Under the pieces are notes generated by a model. That model did not search any database, was not told where the DNA came from, and saw only the letters and a program-made list of their open reading frames with translations. DNA of 64,000 bases from DATDIC01 sp963777625 (GTDB lineage: Bacteria; Pseudomonadota; Alphaproteobacteria; Acetobacterales; Acetobacteraceae), in assembly GCA_963777625.1 (NCBI GenBank), contig CAVZRO010000001.1, positions 573,742 through 637,741 of the forward strand. The letters run 5' to 3'. Below are positions 7,779 to 16,761 of this stretch, piece after piece. The stretch's first letter is position 1; every line of letters starts with the position of its first letter. The position numbers were made by a program, and so were the translations under genes.

Positions 7779-8789
7779 TCATCCCAGCACGCTCCCGACA
7801 GATTCCTCGGGCGCGGAGTTGTCATCGGAAATTAGCCGACGATGCAGGTGCATATCGATATTTCGCCCGGACATGACGATCGCGGCAGGCCCGCGTGGCA
7901 CGAACTTGTCGGTCAGCAGCGCCCCGATGCCAACCGCGCCGCCGCCTTCAACGATCTCCTTCTCATGCCAGTACGCATGCGATATCGCGGCGGCGATCTC
8001 CGCTTCCTCGAGCAGCACGATGCCATCCACCAGGTCATGAACCATGCGGAAGGTCCAGCGATTGCCCAGACCGATTCCGCCTGCAAGCGAATCAGCAAGC
8101 GTCGCTGATTCCGCGATCTCGATCGGATGGCCGGCTCGCTGGCTGGCATGCATTGCCGCCCCCCGGCTCATGCTGATCCCGATCACCTCGACTTTGGGAT
8201 TGATCGTCTTGACGGCCAGCGCAATGCCGGCGATCAAGCCGCCGCCGGAGAGTGGTACCAGCACGGTGGAAACCTCAGGAAATTCCTCCATCAGCTCCAA
8301 TCCGATCGTGCCTTGGCCGGCGATGATATCGGGGTGATCGAACGGTGACAGCTCGGTCAGCCCTGTTTCGGTCACCAGCCGGTCCACTTCGCTCTGCGCG
8401 TCGTCCTGGGACTGCCCGACGACATGCACATCCGCCCCGAGCCCACGGATCGCCTCGACCTTGTTGCTGGGAACCTGATGCGAAATGCAAATTGCACAGC
8501 GCACGCCCAATAGACGCGCAGCGTAGGCAAGGGCGCGCCCATGATTGCCGGTGGATGCGGCCACAACACCACGTTTGGCTACGTCCTCAGGAAGCGTCAA
8601 TAATGCATTGGTGGCTCCGCGAAGCTTGAAGCTGCCAGTGGTTTGCCGTTGCTCCAGCTTCAACTTGACGGTGCTGCCGACACGCTCCGACAGACTCGGA
8701 GACTCGACCAGAGGCGTGCGTCTCACCCGGCCGGCGATACGTCGCTGTGCCAGAAAAAGATCGGCCAGGGTGATGTGCTGTCCCGCCAT
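7779..8789 (-). CDS. eutB: Hydroxyectoine utilization dehydratase EutB
   Basis: A 336-residue fold-type-II PLP enzyme of the threonine dehydratase family. Lys55 in TTGSFKLRGA is the PLP lysine, ASTGNHGRALAYAA the phosphate-side motif, and LVPLSGGGLIAGIAL the glycine-rich loop. EutB-like features are the C-terminal HAYWHEKEIVEGGGAVGIGALL and SGRNIDMHLHRRL stretches. EutB acts in converting 5-hydroxyectoine toward ectoine degradation. The start at 8789 (MAGQHITL) is chosen by homology; the open frame extends upstream only into a repeat. It is the first gene of the leftward cluster and is intact. The usual partners eutA and eutC are absent from this window. Confidence 0.82.
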   Translation of the reverse strand: MAGQHITLADLFLAQRRIAGRVRRTPLVESPSLSERVGSTVKLKLEQRQTTGSFKLRGATNALLTLPEDVAKRGVVAASTGNHGRALAYAARLLGVRCAICISHQVPSNKVEAIRGLGADVHVVGQSQDDAQSEVDRLVTETGLTELSPFDHPDIIAGQGTIGLELMEEFPEVSTVLVPLSGGGLIAGIALAVKTINPKVEVIGISMSRGAAMHASQRAGHPIEIAESATLADSLAGGIGLGNRWTFRMVHDLVDGIVLLEEAEIAAAISHAYWHEKEIVEGGGAVGIGALLTDKFVPRGPAAIVMSGRNIDMHLHRRLISDDNSAPEESVGSVLG

Positions 8790-8907
8790 GTCTCTACTCC
8801 CGCTGCAGTGCGGCAGCCAGCCGCCCTGACTGCCCTTGCTGAGCTGCTGGTCGGCAGCGCCAAACGATAAAGTCGCGAGATTATACCAGACGGGTTGAGG
8901 GGGACCC

Positions 8908-9036
8908 ATTCCCGCGCATGCGTCGCGCATGCGGGAATTCAGCCAATCCCCCGGGATTTCGCGGGCGCTCGCCTGGTGCCCGCTTCGCGGGCATGACGGG
9001 TCTAGAGTTTTCCGTCCGCGCGGGTTGGTATGATCG
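8908..9036. repeat. Dispersed intergenic repeat, copy B
   Basis: This stretch starts with a CCCGCGCATGCGTCGCGCATGCG palindrome region in place of the shorter palindrome of copy A. It then has the same ordered landmarks (GCGGGAATT, CTCGCCTGG, TTCGCGGG, CATGACGGG, TTGGTAT). It fills much of the space between eutB and the next permease gene, whose stop it touches. Confidence 0.7.
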
Positions 9037-9687
9037 TCATCGGGAAACGAGGAGCCTGCGTTCGAGTGCGCGGGCGTAGGCGGTGAGCGGAGAACACAGA
9101 ACAAAGTAGATCAAAGCGACGAGGCCATAAACGACGAATGGGCGGAAGGTCGCGTTGCTGATGATCTCGCCCGTGCGCGTAAGCTCGCGAAACCCGACGA
9201 TCGAGGCCACTGCGGTCGCCTTCAGCAGCTGCACGAGGAACCCCACCGTTGGAGGAATGGCGATGCGCAACGCCTGCGGCAGGATGACCAGCCGTAGCTG
9301 CGCGAGCCGCCGCAGGCCGAGGCTCGCGCCCGCATCCCATTGGCCTGGCGGAATCGCCTGCACCGAGCCGCGCCATATCTCGCCGAGATAAGCGCTGGCG
9401 TACAGCGTCAGGCCGACCGCCGCCGCAAGCCAGGCTGACACGTCGATGCCGAGCAGCGGCAGGCCGAAAAAAACCAGGAACAGCTGCATCAGAAGCGGCG
9501 TACCCTGGAACAGGTCGATATAGAGTTTGGCCGCCTGGACGGCGCGTCTGGAGTGGCTCACCCGCAGCAGCGTCAGCCCCAGCCCCGCCACGCCGCCGCA
9601 CGCGAAGGCGATGGCGGCCAGCGCCAATGTCCAGCGTGTCGCGAGGATCAGATTCCAGGCGATTGTGCTTAGTGGAAAGTCGGTCAT
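9037..9687 (-). CDS. Polar amino-acid ABC transporter permease
   Basis: A 216-residue HisM-type permease with about five hydrophobic segments. It carries the LYIDLFQGTPLLMQLFLVFFGLP motif and an EAA-type loop (GQWDAGASLGLRRLAQLRLVILPQ). The start overlaps the stop of the next upstream permease by 4 bases. Together with 9684-10322 and 10363-11160 it forms a binding-protein-dependent amino-acid importer. The substrate cannot be told, and no ATPase gene accompanies the set. Confidence 0.85.
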   Translation of the reverse strand: MTDFPLSTIAWNLILATRWTLALAAIAFACGGVAGLGLTLLRVSHSRRAVQAAKLYIDLFQGTPLLMQLFLVFFGLPLLGIDVSAWLAAAVGLTLYASAYLGEIWRGSVQAIPPGQWDAGASLGLRRLAQLRLVILPQALRIAIPPTVGFLVQLLKATAVASIVGFRELTRTGEIISNATFRPFVVYGLVALIYFVLCSPLTAYARALERRLLVSR

Positions 9688-10322
9688 ACGGGCCGACCTG
9701 GCATCAAGCGGCGGCCGGCCAGCATGAGCAGGCGTCGCGTGGCGACCGCCAGCAGCAGATAGACCAGAGTGATTCCGACATAGGTCTGGAACGCGCGGAA
9801 GTTGCGTGACTGGATGAAGTCGGCGGCGTAGGTCAGGTCGCGCACTGCGATCGTGGAGACCACCGCAGATTCCAGCAGCATGATCACGACCTGGCTCACC
9901 AGCGCTGGATAGACCGCGGCAATGCCCTGCGGCAGCACGATCAGCCGGAACACCGCGAAACCGCGCAGTCCAAGCGAGCGGCCCGCTTCGTACTGGCCGG
10001 GGGCGATGGAATCGATCCCCGCACGTACCACCTCCGTCGCGTAGGCGGCCAGGTTGAGTGTCATTGCCAGCGCGGCGGCCTCGAACGCAGTCAGTCGCGG
10101 TCCGACGACTGGAAGGGCGAAGTAGATGAAGAAGAGCTGGACCAGAAACGGTGTGTTACGAACCAGCTCCACGTAGGCGACGACGGCCAGGCGCCCCGCC
10201 GCAAACCTGCCACGCCGGAGCAAGGCGGCTCCGATCGCAAGCCCGACCCCGGCGGTACCGGCGATGGCAGCCAGCCCGATGGTTGTCGCCGCACCGTGCA
10301 AGAGCAGCACGAGGTCATCCAT
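9684..10322 (-). CDS. Polar amino-acid ABC transporter permease
   Basis: A 212-residue HisM/HisQ-type permease: hydrophobic segments, the ELVRNTPFLVQLFFIYFALP motif and the loop GQYEAGRSLGLRGFAVFRLIVLPQ. It is the partner of the 9037-9687 permease and is coupled to it by an overlapping start and stop. The binding-protein gene ends 40 bp upstream. Intact, normal length. Confidence 0.85.
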   Translation of the reverse strand: MDDLVLLLHGAATTIGLAAIAGTAGVGLAIGAALLRRGRFAAGRLAVVAYVELVRNTPFLVQLFFIYFALPVVGPRLTAFEAAALAMTLNLAAYATEVVRAGIDSIAPGQYEAGRSLGLRGFAVFRLIVLPQGIAAVYPALVSQVVIMLLESAVVSTIAVRDLTYAADFIQSRNFRAFQTYVGITLVYLLLAVATRRLLMLAGRRLMPGRPV

Positions 10323-10362
10323 GAGCGAGCGTCCGGCTCCTCATCGGCAACACAAGAGAGCG

Positions 10363-11160
10363 TCAGAAGCCGGCCGGCAGCGGCTGATGCAGCCACTTCT
10401 CCGCGATCGCATTCAGCGAGCCGTCCTGTTTCATCTTGGTGATCGCATCATCGAGCGCCTGCTTGAGCCGTGGCTCGTTCTTGTTGAGCCCGATATGGTC
10501 GGGCGAGCTGAGTAGCTGGAACTTCTCGCGCGGCTCGACCGCCGGATGACGCGCCATGATGTTGGCACCTACATCGTTGCCGACCACGATCAGCTGGACC
10601 TGACCCGCGAGGAAGGCGGCGATCACGCTGTTATAGTCGTCGAAGCGCTCGATGTCGGTGCCCGGGGGAGCCGCGCGTGTCAGCTCAGTGTCTTCCAGCG
10701 TGCCCTTGTTGACGCCAACGGACTTGCCCTTCAGGTCTGCCGGCGCGCTGACCGCGACGTTGGCCGGGCCGAGCACAGCGATGTAGTACGGCGCATAGGC
10801 GACCGTAAAGTCGATCACCTTGGCACGCTCGTCGCTATAGCCGACGCTCATCAGCAGATCGACCTTATGCTCGGTCAATGTCGGGATACGGTTCTGGCCG
10901 GTGATCCCGACCGGCTGAAGTTTCACGTCGAGCACCTGGGCCAGCCGGTTGGCGACATCGACATCGTAGCCCTGCATCGACATATCGGCGCCGGCGGAGG
11001 AGAACGGCGGAAAGTCCTCGAAAATGCCGGCCTTCAGAACCCCCGCCTTGTGGATGTCATCGAGCGCGTCGGCGCGAGCACGCCCGGCGCAGAACGCACC
11101 CGCAAGGAGGAGCGAGGCAAGCAGGACAGGCCGCACAGCGATCGCATATCTCATCATCAT
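10363..11160 (-). CDS. Family-3 amino-acid-binding periplasmic protein
   Basis: A binding protein of about 265 residues with a signal peptide ending near ARA at residue 30. The mature part (LDDIHKAGVLKAGIFEDFPPFSS, YDVDVANRLAQVLDVKLQPV, RIPTLTEHKVDLLMSVGYSDERAKVIDFT) is a standard family-3 solute-binding domain. Three ATG codons stand in a row at 11152-11160. AGGAG lies one base before the first, so the second or third is better spaced for initiation. It heads the three-gene importer that continues at 10322 and 9687. Substrate unknown, probably a polar amino acid or related compound. Confidence 0.85.
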   Translation of the reverse strand: MMMRYAIAVRPVLLASLLLAGAFCAGRARADALDDIHKAGVLKAGIFEDFPPFSSAGADMSMQGYDVDVANRLAQVLDVKLQPVGITGQNRIPTLTEHKVDLLMSVGYSDERAKVIDFTVAYAPYYIAVLGPANVAVSAPADLKGKSVGVNKGTLEDTELTRAAPPGTDIERFDDYNSVIAAFLAGQVQLIVVGNDVGANIMARHPAVEPREKFQLLSSPDHIGLNKNEPRLKQALDDAITKMKQDGSLNAIAEKWLHQPLPAGF

Positions 11161-11188
11161 CTCCTTCGGGAAGGTTGCGTGGTCGGAA

Positions 11189-11460
11189 TCAGGATGCCGA
11201 GGACGCAGCGGCGCTCGGCACGAGAATACAGCCCTCAGCCGGGAAGCTCGCGAGAATGGACTGCCCCGGACTGAACGCGGCGCGGGCGCGGTTGGGCTCG
11301 ACCGCCAAAAGGACGCGACCGCTGGAAAGTTCGAACAGGACATGCCGGGCTGCGCCGAGAATAACCACCTCACGCACCTCGCCGTGGACGATGTTGCGCC
11401 CCGGCTGCGGCTCGGTCGGCGTGTCGGGAAGCAGGTCGATGCTTTCCGGGCGGACGCATG
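11189..11460 (-). pseudogene. C-terminal TOBE-domain fragment of an ABC transporter ATPase
   Basis: About 90 residues (CVRPESIDLLPDTP, then NIVHGEVREVVILGAARHVLFEL, GRVLLAVEPNRARA, GQSILASFPAEGCILVP) match the C-terminal TOBE domain of polyamine-type ABC ATPases. The Walker A, Walker B and signature regions are absent. On the 5' side it joins, out of frame, a Tat-like signal peptide start at 11513. It can only be the end of a deleted gene. Confidence 0.75.
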
Positions 11461-11513
11461 GCGAGCACACCAGCGCCTCCAAGAAGCCGACGACGCGTGA
11501 GGTTCGACGTCAT
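11461..11513 (-). pseudogene. First codons of a lost Tat-exported binding protein
   Basis: A good ribosome site (GGAGGAG, 7 bases) precedes ATG 11513. It is followed by a twin-arginine leader, MTSNLTRRRLLGGAGVLA, typical of solute-binding proteins. After 18 residues the sequence switches to the TOBE fragment in another frame. This is the 5' end of a transporter operon whose middle was deleted. Confidence 0.65.
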
Positions 11514-12123
11514 GGGGAATCTCCTCCGACGCAGGGTAGCCGCCGTGTCCTCGCTTGCGAAAGCTAGCAGCGACCTGCGCGGCATTGCCAAACAATCCGG
11601 AAAGGCACCGACAAATCACCTGGCAATTCACCGATGCGCCCTTCCGGGTCGGCCGAAGTGAGGCGGGTGGCTGATTGAGAGCAGGCGCCGTCCCGACACT
11701 CACGCCACCGATCGGGCCAGAATACCGCTCCTCCCGCCCGCCCGGCACCCACTGATGCGGTGGACGGCTCCTACAGCGGCATCTGTGTGCAAATTGCCAG
11801 GTGTTTGGTCACCGGGCTGTCGCTGGAATCCCGCTGCGAGCCTGTGAGGAAATCGGTTTGCCCGTCGGAAACCGTTCAGCAGCCAAAGATCTGAAGGCCG
11901 ATACCTGCACGATATTGCCCTGGGTCAGCGCCATCGCGACAGAAAAATCCAGCACCGCGACGGCGGCATTGCATTCTAATTCTATCACACAAAACCTTGC
12001 GCAGGAATGACGGGGAACGGGTCGGCGCGGCCAGCAGCTCGCGATACGCTTCTGAGGCGTATTGGGCGGATTCAGGATCCGTGTGACCCCCGAGGGGGCC
12101 ACAGTGGCGCGGAGCCAGATGGT
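11514..12123. other. 610-bp stretch without a recognisable gene
   Basis: Only short, unconvincing open frames are present in both directions. A minus-strand frame near 11809-12000 contains a stretch resembling a protein C-terminus (CNAAVAVLDFSVAMALTQGN) but has no start or family I recognise. Local AT content rises around 11960-12010. I interpret the stretch as decayed sequence next to the transporter deletion scar. Confidence 0.5.
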
Positions 12124-13179
12124 TCAGGCGGCAGCCTCTTGCCCGGCCGAGGACGCCTTGCGCAGCAGCGGCAGCACCTCGGCGCCGAAGCGCTCGATCG
12201 AGCGAAGTGCCTGCCGTAACGGGATTCCCGCCGGCCACATGAAGCAACTGAGGTCGGTTATCCCGACCGCGCGGATCTCGGCAGCCATACGCTCCGCAAC
12301 GGTTTCGGCATCGCCGACCGGCAGCGCCGCCTCGATCGCTTCCAGAGTAGGCTCACCCTCGAAGGGCAGGTCCGCGATCCGGTGGCCATCCAGGACCTGC
12401 CGCCCGTGGCGCATGTGATTGGCGCAGCGGCCGGCATAACGGATGCCCTCTGCCACGCGGCGAATTTCCTGTCGGCTGTCGGAGACGAATACGTAGCGCT
12501 GCGCGGCGAAGCGCCCGCCGGGAAAGCCGATCCCACGCGCCCGATAGAGATCGGCGACATGGTCCCGCATCGTCACTAGCGCGTGCGCATCGCCCCATCC
12601 CACGGTGCAGAACGGTATCGCGCGCCGCTTGATAGCGTAGTCGATCACCTCGGGCGCAAAGGAGGTAAAGAAGGTCTCGATCGCGCGGGGCTCGAACAGG
12701 GGTATCGCCTGCGGAACGTCCGGGATGCGGTAATGCGTGCCGGAGAAGCCGAGCCGTCCGGCGGAGAGCGCCCGGTCGATGATCCTCCAGATCTCCACGG
12801 TTCGGGTCTGCCGCTCCGCCAGATCGGCCCCGAACGCGTCGAACTCGAAGCGCTGATAGCCCGAGCCCATGCCCAACACCGCACGGCCATGGCTGAGCTG
12901 GTCCACCAGCGCCAGCTCCTCGGCGAGCCGGATGGGATTGTAGAGCGGCGCCACGATGACGGCAGGACCGAGGCCGATCCGCGATGTTTCGCGGGACGCG
13001 GCGGCGGCCATCATCAATGGCGACGGACACAGGCTGTAGTTGGAGAAATGATGCTCGGCGAACCAGGCGATGTCGAAGCCGAGCGATTCCACCAGCTTCA
13101 CGCATTCAATGGTGCCGTCCACGACTTCGGATGGGGCGATGCCGTGCTCGTTCATCAGGTTGAACAGGCCGAACCGCAT
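12124..13179 (-). CDS. Luciferase-like flavin-dependent monooxygenase
   Basis: A 351-residue member of the bacterial luciferase-like (LLM) TIM-barrel family, which uses reduced flavin and oxygen. Diagnostic stretches are LGFDIAWFAEHHFSNYSLCPSPLMM, IGLGPAVIVAPLYNPIRLAEELALVDQLSHGR and GMGSGYQRFEF. It lies at the 3' end of a leftward cluster of SDR enzymes and a polyamine-type importer. It may oxygenate the imported compound or one of its products. A palindromic motif shared with the cluster promoter lies 33 bp upstream of its start, so it may also have its own promoter. Substrate unknown. Confidence 0.85.
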   Translation of the reverse strand: MRFGLFNLMNEHGIAPSEVVDGTIECVKLVESLGFDIAWFAEHHFSNYSLCPSPLMMAAAASRETSRIGLGPAVIVAPLYNPIRLAEELALVDQLSHGRAVLGMGSGYQRFEFDAFGADLAERQTRTVEIWRIIDRALSAGRLGFSGTHYRIPDVPQAIPLFEPRAIETFFTSFAPEVIDYAIKRRAIPFCTVGWGDAHALVTMRDHVADLYRARGIGFPGGRFAAQRYVFVSDSRQEIRRVAEGIRYAGRCANHMRHGRQVLDGHRIADLPFEGEPTLEAIEAALPVGDAETVAERMAAEIRAVGITDLSCFMWPAGIPLRQALRSIERFGAEVLPLLRKASSAGQEAAA

Positions 13180-13211
13180 GCGGCGTCCTCCGGATCACAT
13201 ATCGGTCCATA

Positions 13212-13228
13212 TTATCGTTATCTGATAA
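13212..13228. promoter_or_regulatory. Candidate operator shared within the IclR-linked cluster (site 1)
   Basis: TTATC, 7 bases, GATAA forms an inverted repeat 33 bp upstream of the luciferase-like gene. The core TATCGTTAT recurs at 19637-19645 in the divergent regulator promoter. I infer binding by the IclR-type regulator at 19728. Confidence 0.45.
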
Positions 13229-13251
13229 GCAGGGTCAACCGGCCGTGCGCC

Positions 13252-14010
13252 TCAAATCCCCACAATCACCTCGCCGCCATTCGGGCTGAGCACCTGCCCG
13301 GTGATGAAATCCGCCGCCGAAGAGGCGAGAAACGCCACCGCATAGGAAACCTCCCGTGATTCGGCGTAGCGGCCGAGCGGCACGCGGGCGACTTTCCCCG
13401 CCATGCGCTTTTCGATGTCCGGTTGGCTGAGCACCATCTCGGTCAGCACGCCGCCTGGCGCGACCGCGTTGACGTGGATGTTCCAGGGCGCGAGTTCCCT
13501 CGCCCAGGCCTTGGTCAGCCCGAGCAGCGCGGCCTTGGCGCCGCAATAGGGCGACGCGTAATGGTGCCCGACCATGCCCCAGATCGAGGAGATATTGACG
13601 ATCTTGCCGCGGCGGCGCTGCTTCATGCCTGGTACCACGGCCTGGGTGGCAAAGAAGCTGCCCTTCACATGCACCGCGAAGGTGCGGTCGAAATCCGCCT
13701 CGGTGGTTTCCTCCAGCGTCGGCTCACCGCCGATGCCGGCATTGTTCACCAGGACGTCGATAGAACCGAGCGCACGCTCGGCCGCCTGCAGCGCGTGCAT
13801 GATCGCGGTGCGGTCGGCGACGTCGCAGACGGCGACATGGGCGGTGCCGCCGGCGGCGCGCACCTGTTCGGCGGTGGCCTGCGCGGCATCGGCGACGATG
13901 TCCTGAACCACGATGGCGGCGCCCCGCTCCGCCAGCAGCAGAGCGTGCGCGCGGCCCATCCCGGCGCCCGCTCCTGTTATAGCCGCAACCCGACCGGCAA
14001 AATCCTGCAT
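13252..14010 (-). CDS. SDR-family NAD(P)-dependent oxidoreductase
   Basis: A 252-residue classical short-chain dehydrogenase. The cofactor motif TGAGAGMG is at residues 12-19, NNAG at about 89-92, the catalytic serine in NISSIWG near residue 141, and the Tyr155/Lys159 pair in YCGAK. It is the last of two adjacent SDR genes in the cluster, 18 bp after its neighbour. An alcohol or ketone step on the imported substrate is the likely role. The precise substrate is not visible from sequence. Confidence 0.87.
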   Translation of the reverse strand: MQDFAGRVAAITGAGAGMGRAHALLLAERGAAIVVQDIVADAAQATAEQVRAAGGTAHVAVCDVADRTAIMHALQAAERALGSIDVLVNNAGIGGEPTLEETTEADFDRTFAVHVKGSFFATQAVVPGMKQRRRGKIVNISSIWGMVGHHYASPYCGAKAALLGLTKAWARELAPWNIHVNAVAPGGVLTEMVLSQPDIEKRMAGKVARVPLGRYAESREVSYAVAFLASSAADFITGQVLSPNGGEVIVGI

Positions 14011-14028
14011 TGTCCCTCCACGTCGTTC

Positions 14029-14787
14029 TCAGAAACCGACCAGGGTCTTGCCGCCGTTCGGCGCGATCACCTGGCCGGTGATGAAAGAAGCTTCGTCGGA
14101 AACCAGAAACGCCACCGTCTCGGCGAGCTCCTCCGGCTGAGCCCAGCGCTGCAGCGGAACCTGACTGGCTTCCTCGCGCACGCCGGCCTCGCCGATCGTC
14201 TGCAGCACCATGGCGCTCCATACGCCGCCCGGCGCCAGCGCATTGACGGTGATCGCGTGCGGCGCCAGCTCCTTCGCCCAGGCCTTGGTGAGACCCAGGA
14301 TCGCGCCTTTCGCGGCGATATAGTCGGACGCGAGATGATGGCCCGCCATCGCCCAGCGCGACGAGACGTTCACGATACGGCCGGCACCGACACGCTTCAG
14401 GTAGGGCAGTACCGCCTGCGTCGCGAAGAACGTGCCCTTCACATGCACGCCCAGCATGCGATCCAGCGCCGCTTCGTCGATCTCCTCCAGCGCGCGATCG
14501 ATGCCGATGCCGGCGTTGTTGACCAGGATATCGATGCGCCCGAATGCCGAGGCAGCAGATGCGACCATCGGTGCATGTGTCGCGGTATCGGCAATGTCGG
14601 ACACCACGGCCAGTGCCTGACCGCCAGCGTCCGTGATGCGGTGGACGGTCTCGGCCGCACCGTCTTTATCGATATCCTGCACCACGACGCGGGCGCCCAG
14701 CGACGCCAGCTTCACGGCGTGGGCGCGCCCCATCCCGGAGCCCGCACCGGTGATGATCGCAACGCGTCCCGCAAGCGAACTGGTCAT
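14029..14787 (-). CDS. SDR-family NAD(P)-dependent oxidoreductase
   Basis: A 252-residue classical short-chain dehydrogenase: TGAGSGMG at 13-20, NNAG at about 90-93, VSSRWAM with the catalytic serine, and Tyr156/Lys160 in YIAAK. It resembles the following SDR along its whole length, so the two probably arose by duplication. It begins 3 bases after the stop of the ATPase gene, consistent with one transcript. Confidence 0.87.
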   Translation of the reverse strand: MTSSLAGRVAIITGAGSGMGRAHAVKLASLGARVVVQDIDKDGAAETVHRITDAGGQALAVVSDIADTATHAPMVASAASAFGRIDILVNNAGIGIDRALEEIDEAALDRMLGVHVKGTFFATQAVLPYLKRVGAGRIVNVSSRWAMAGHHLASDYIAAKGAILGLTKAWAKELAPHAITVNALAPGGVWSAMVLQTIGEAGVREEASQVPLQRWAQPEELAETVAFLVSDEASFITGQVIAPNGGKTLVGF

Positions 14788-14790
14788 GGC

Positions 14791-15949
14791 TCAGCCCTCC
14801 GCGACCAGGCGGACGGACTGGGTGAGCCAGCCGACCGGCACGACGTCGCCGGTCGTGAAGACGGCGTGCCCGACGGCGGATGGTTCGCGCGCCAGCAGCA
14901 GCGGCCCCGCATCGAGCCGGACCCGGTAACGGATACTTCCCGCCATATAGACGATCTCCTCGATGGTGCCGCGAAAGCTGTTGTCGGCGCGCTGCGCCGC
15001 CTCGCCCAGCAGCACATTCTCCGGGCGCACCAGCAGGGCCGCCGCCGTACCGCGCGACACGCTTTTTGCTCCGCTGGGCATCGGTGCGACGGAGCGGATC
15101 GCGACGGCAAACCCATCCGAGGTTGTGGCCCGCCATCCCCCCTGCCCGTCCGGTTCCAGCGCGCCGATCTCCAGCAGGTTCGCCTCGCCCAGGAAGCTGG
15201 CGACGAAGCGATTCTCCGGCAGTTCGTAGAGCTGACGCGGCGGTCCGGATTGCTCGATCCGTCCGCTGCGCATGATGGCGACCCGGTCCGCCATGCAGGC
15301 GGCTTCCTGCTGATCGTGCGTGACATACAGCACGGTGGTGCCGAGTTGCGCCTGGAGCTGCTTGATCTCGTCCTGCATTTCCTCGCGGAGATTCTTGTCG
15401 AGCGCGCCGAGCGGCTCGTCCATCAGCAGCAGACCTGGGTCGTAAACCGCAGCGCGTGCCAGCGCGACGCGCTGCTGCTGCCCGCCGGAGAGCTGCGCCG
15501 GGCTGCGGTCTTCCATCTCGGCCAGCCGCACCATGGCGAGCATCCGCCGCACGCGCGCGGTGACCTCGCTGCGGCCGAGCCGGCGCATGCGAAGCGGGAA
15601 GCCCACATTCTGCGCCACCGTCATGTGCGGGAAGAGCGCGTAATTCTGAAACACCATGCCGATGCCGCGGCGGTAGGGCGGCACGCCGACGATGTCGCGG
15701 CCATCGACACGGATGGCGCCCGGTACTGGGCGGGATGAAGCCGGCGGTCATGCCGAGCAGCGTCGATTTCCCCGATCCGCTCGGGCCGATCAGCGCGAAG
15801 AACTCGCCCGCCGCGATCTCGATCGTGGTCGGATGGACGGCGACGACATCGCCGAACCGCTTCGACACCGCCTCGAACGACAGGCTGGCGCCCGGGTGCG
15901 AGCGCCCGACTTCGACCGCCGTCGGGGCGCGGGCGGAAATGCGGTTCAT
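14791..15949 (-). pseudogene. Polyamine-type ABC transporter ATPase (PotA-like), +1 frame break
   Basis: The gene starts at 15949 with an ATGA overlap on the permease stop. Frame one gives the N-terminus with Walker A GPSGSGKST. The rest, IRVDGRDIVGVPPYRRGIGM onward, lies in the next frame. It includes LSGGQQQR, the Walker B region LLLMDEPLGALD, the His switch VTHDQ and a TOBE domain. One surplus base near 15719 (GGGCGCC) restores about 385 residues, the family length. Everything but that base is well conserved, so a sequence error is likely. It would energise the two adjacent permeases. Confidence 0.83.
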
Positions 15950-16761
15950 GCCGGGCGCCCGAAGCCGCGACGGCGGCTCAGCAATGCGCCGACGATCAGC
16001 AGGGCAACGGTGAGACAGAGAATGCAGGAGGTCGCGGCGGCGATAATGGGGGTCATCTGATAATTCAACTGTTCCCAGAGCAGACGCGGCAGCGTGCGCG
16101 TCGTCGGACTGGTGAGAAACATGGCCAGAATCAGTTCGTCGAAGGAGAAGGTGAAAGCGAAAATGAAACCCACCACCATGGCCGGCCGGATCAGCGGAAA
16201 CGTCACCCACCAGAAGGTCCGCCACCACGTGGCCCCCAGCGTCATGGCGGCAAGCTCCATGGAGGGTGAGTAGCCGCGCAGGGCGGCGGAGACGGTGACG
16301 AACACGAGCGGCGTACAGACGACCGTGTGGCCAAGCAGCACCGCCGGATAGGAGCCGATCAGGCCAAGCCGGACCATGATGGGATAAAGGCCGATCGCCA
16401 GAACGATCTGCGGCAGCACCACCGGCGCCAGCATCAGCGCCGAAAGTCCGCGTGCCGCCGGAATGCGCCCGCGCACCAGCGGCACCGCGGCGAGCGTGCC
16501 GAACACCGTCGCCAGCAGCGCCACCGGAACGCCGATGATCAGGCTGTTGAGCACCGCGCTCTGGTAATCGATGCTGTCGGCCAGGGCATGGTACCATCGC
16601 AGCGAGTATCCCGGCGGCGGAAAGACGAGAAACAACTCCCGGCTGAACGAGATCGGCACGATGATGAGGGTCGGAAGAAACAGATACAGCAGCACCAGGA
16701 CGGTGAGCGCCACCAGCGCATAGCGGACGACACGCCAGACCAGCGGGCCGGCCGCGTTCAT
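15946..16761 (-). CDS. Polyamine-type ABC transporter permease (PotC-like)
   Basis: A 271-residue inner-membrane permease with about six hydrophobic segments and an EAA loop near residues 185-205 (SMELAAMTLGATWWRTFWWVTFPL). It is of the PotC/second-permease type. Its start overlaps the stop of the preceding permease and its stop overlaps the ATPase start, both as ATGA, so the three are tightly coupled. Substrates of this transporter class include polyamines, organic acids and opine-like compounds. Confidence 0.86.
   Translation of the reverse strand: MNAAGPLVWRVVRYALVALTVLVLLYLFLPTLIIVPISFSRELFLVFPPPGYSLRWYHALADSIDYQSAVLNSLIIGVPVALLATVFGTLAAVPLVRGRIPAARGLSALMLAPVVLPQIVLAIGLYPIMVRLGLIGSYPAVLLGHTVVCTPLVFVTVSAALRGYSPSMELAAMTLGATWWRTFWWVTFPLIRPAMVVGFIFAFTFSFDELILAMFLTSPTTRTLPRLLWEQLNYQMTPIIAAATSCILCLTVALLIVGALLSRRRGFGRPA

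Noticed and set aside
7779..8789. Threonine dehydratase IlvA/TdcB
   Set aside because: The C-terminal HAYWHEKEIVEGGGAVG and SGRNIDMHLH stretches and the linkage to doeA, doeB and enuR fit EutB better, and the ACT domain of IlvA is missing.
13423..15738. A 771-codon plus-strand open frame
   Set aside because: It lies antisense to two SDR genes and an ABC ATPase, whose motifs are clear. Its translation is Arg/His/Asp-rich low-complexity sequence typical of antisense frames in GC-rich DNA.
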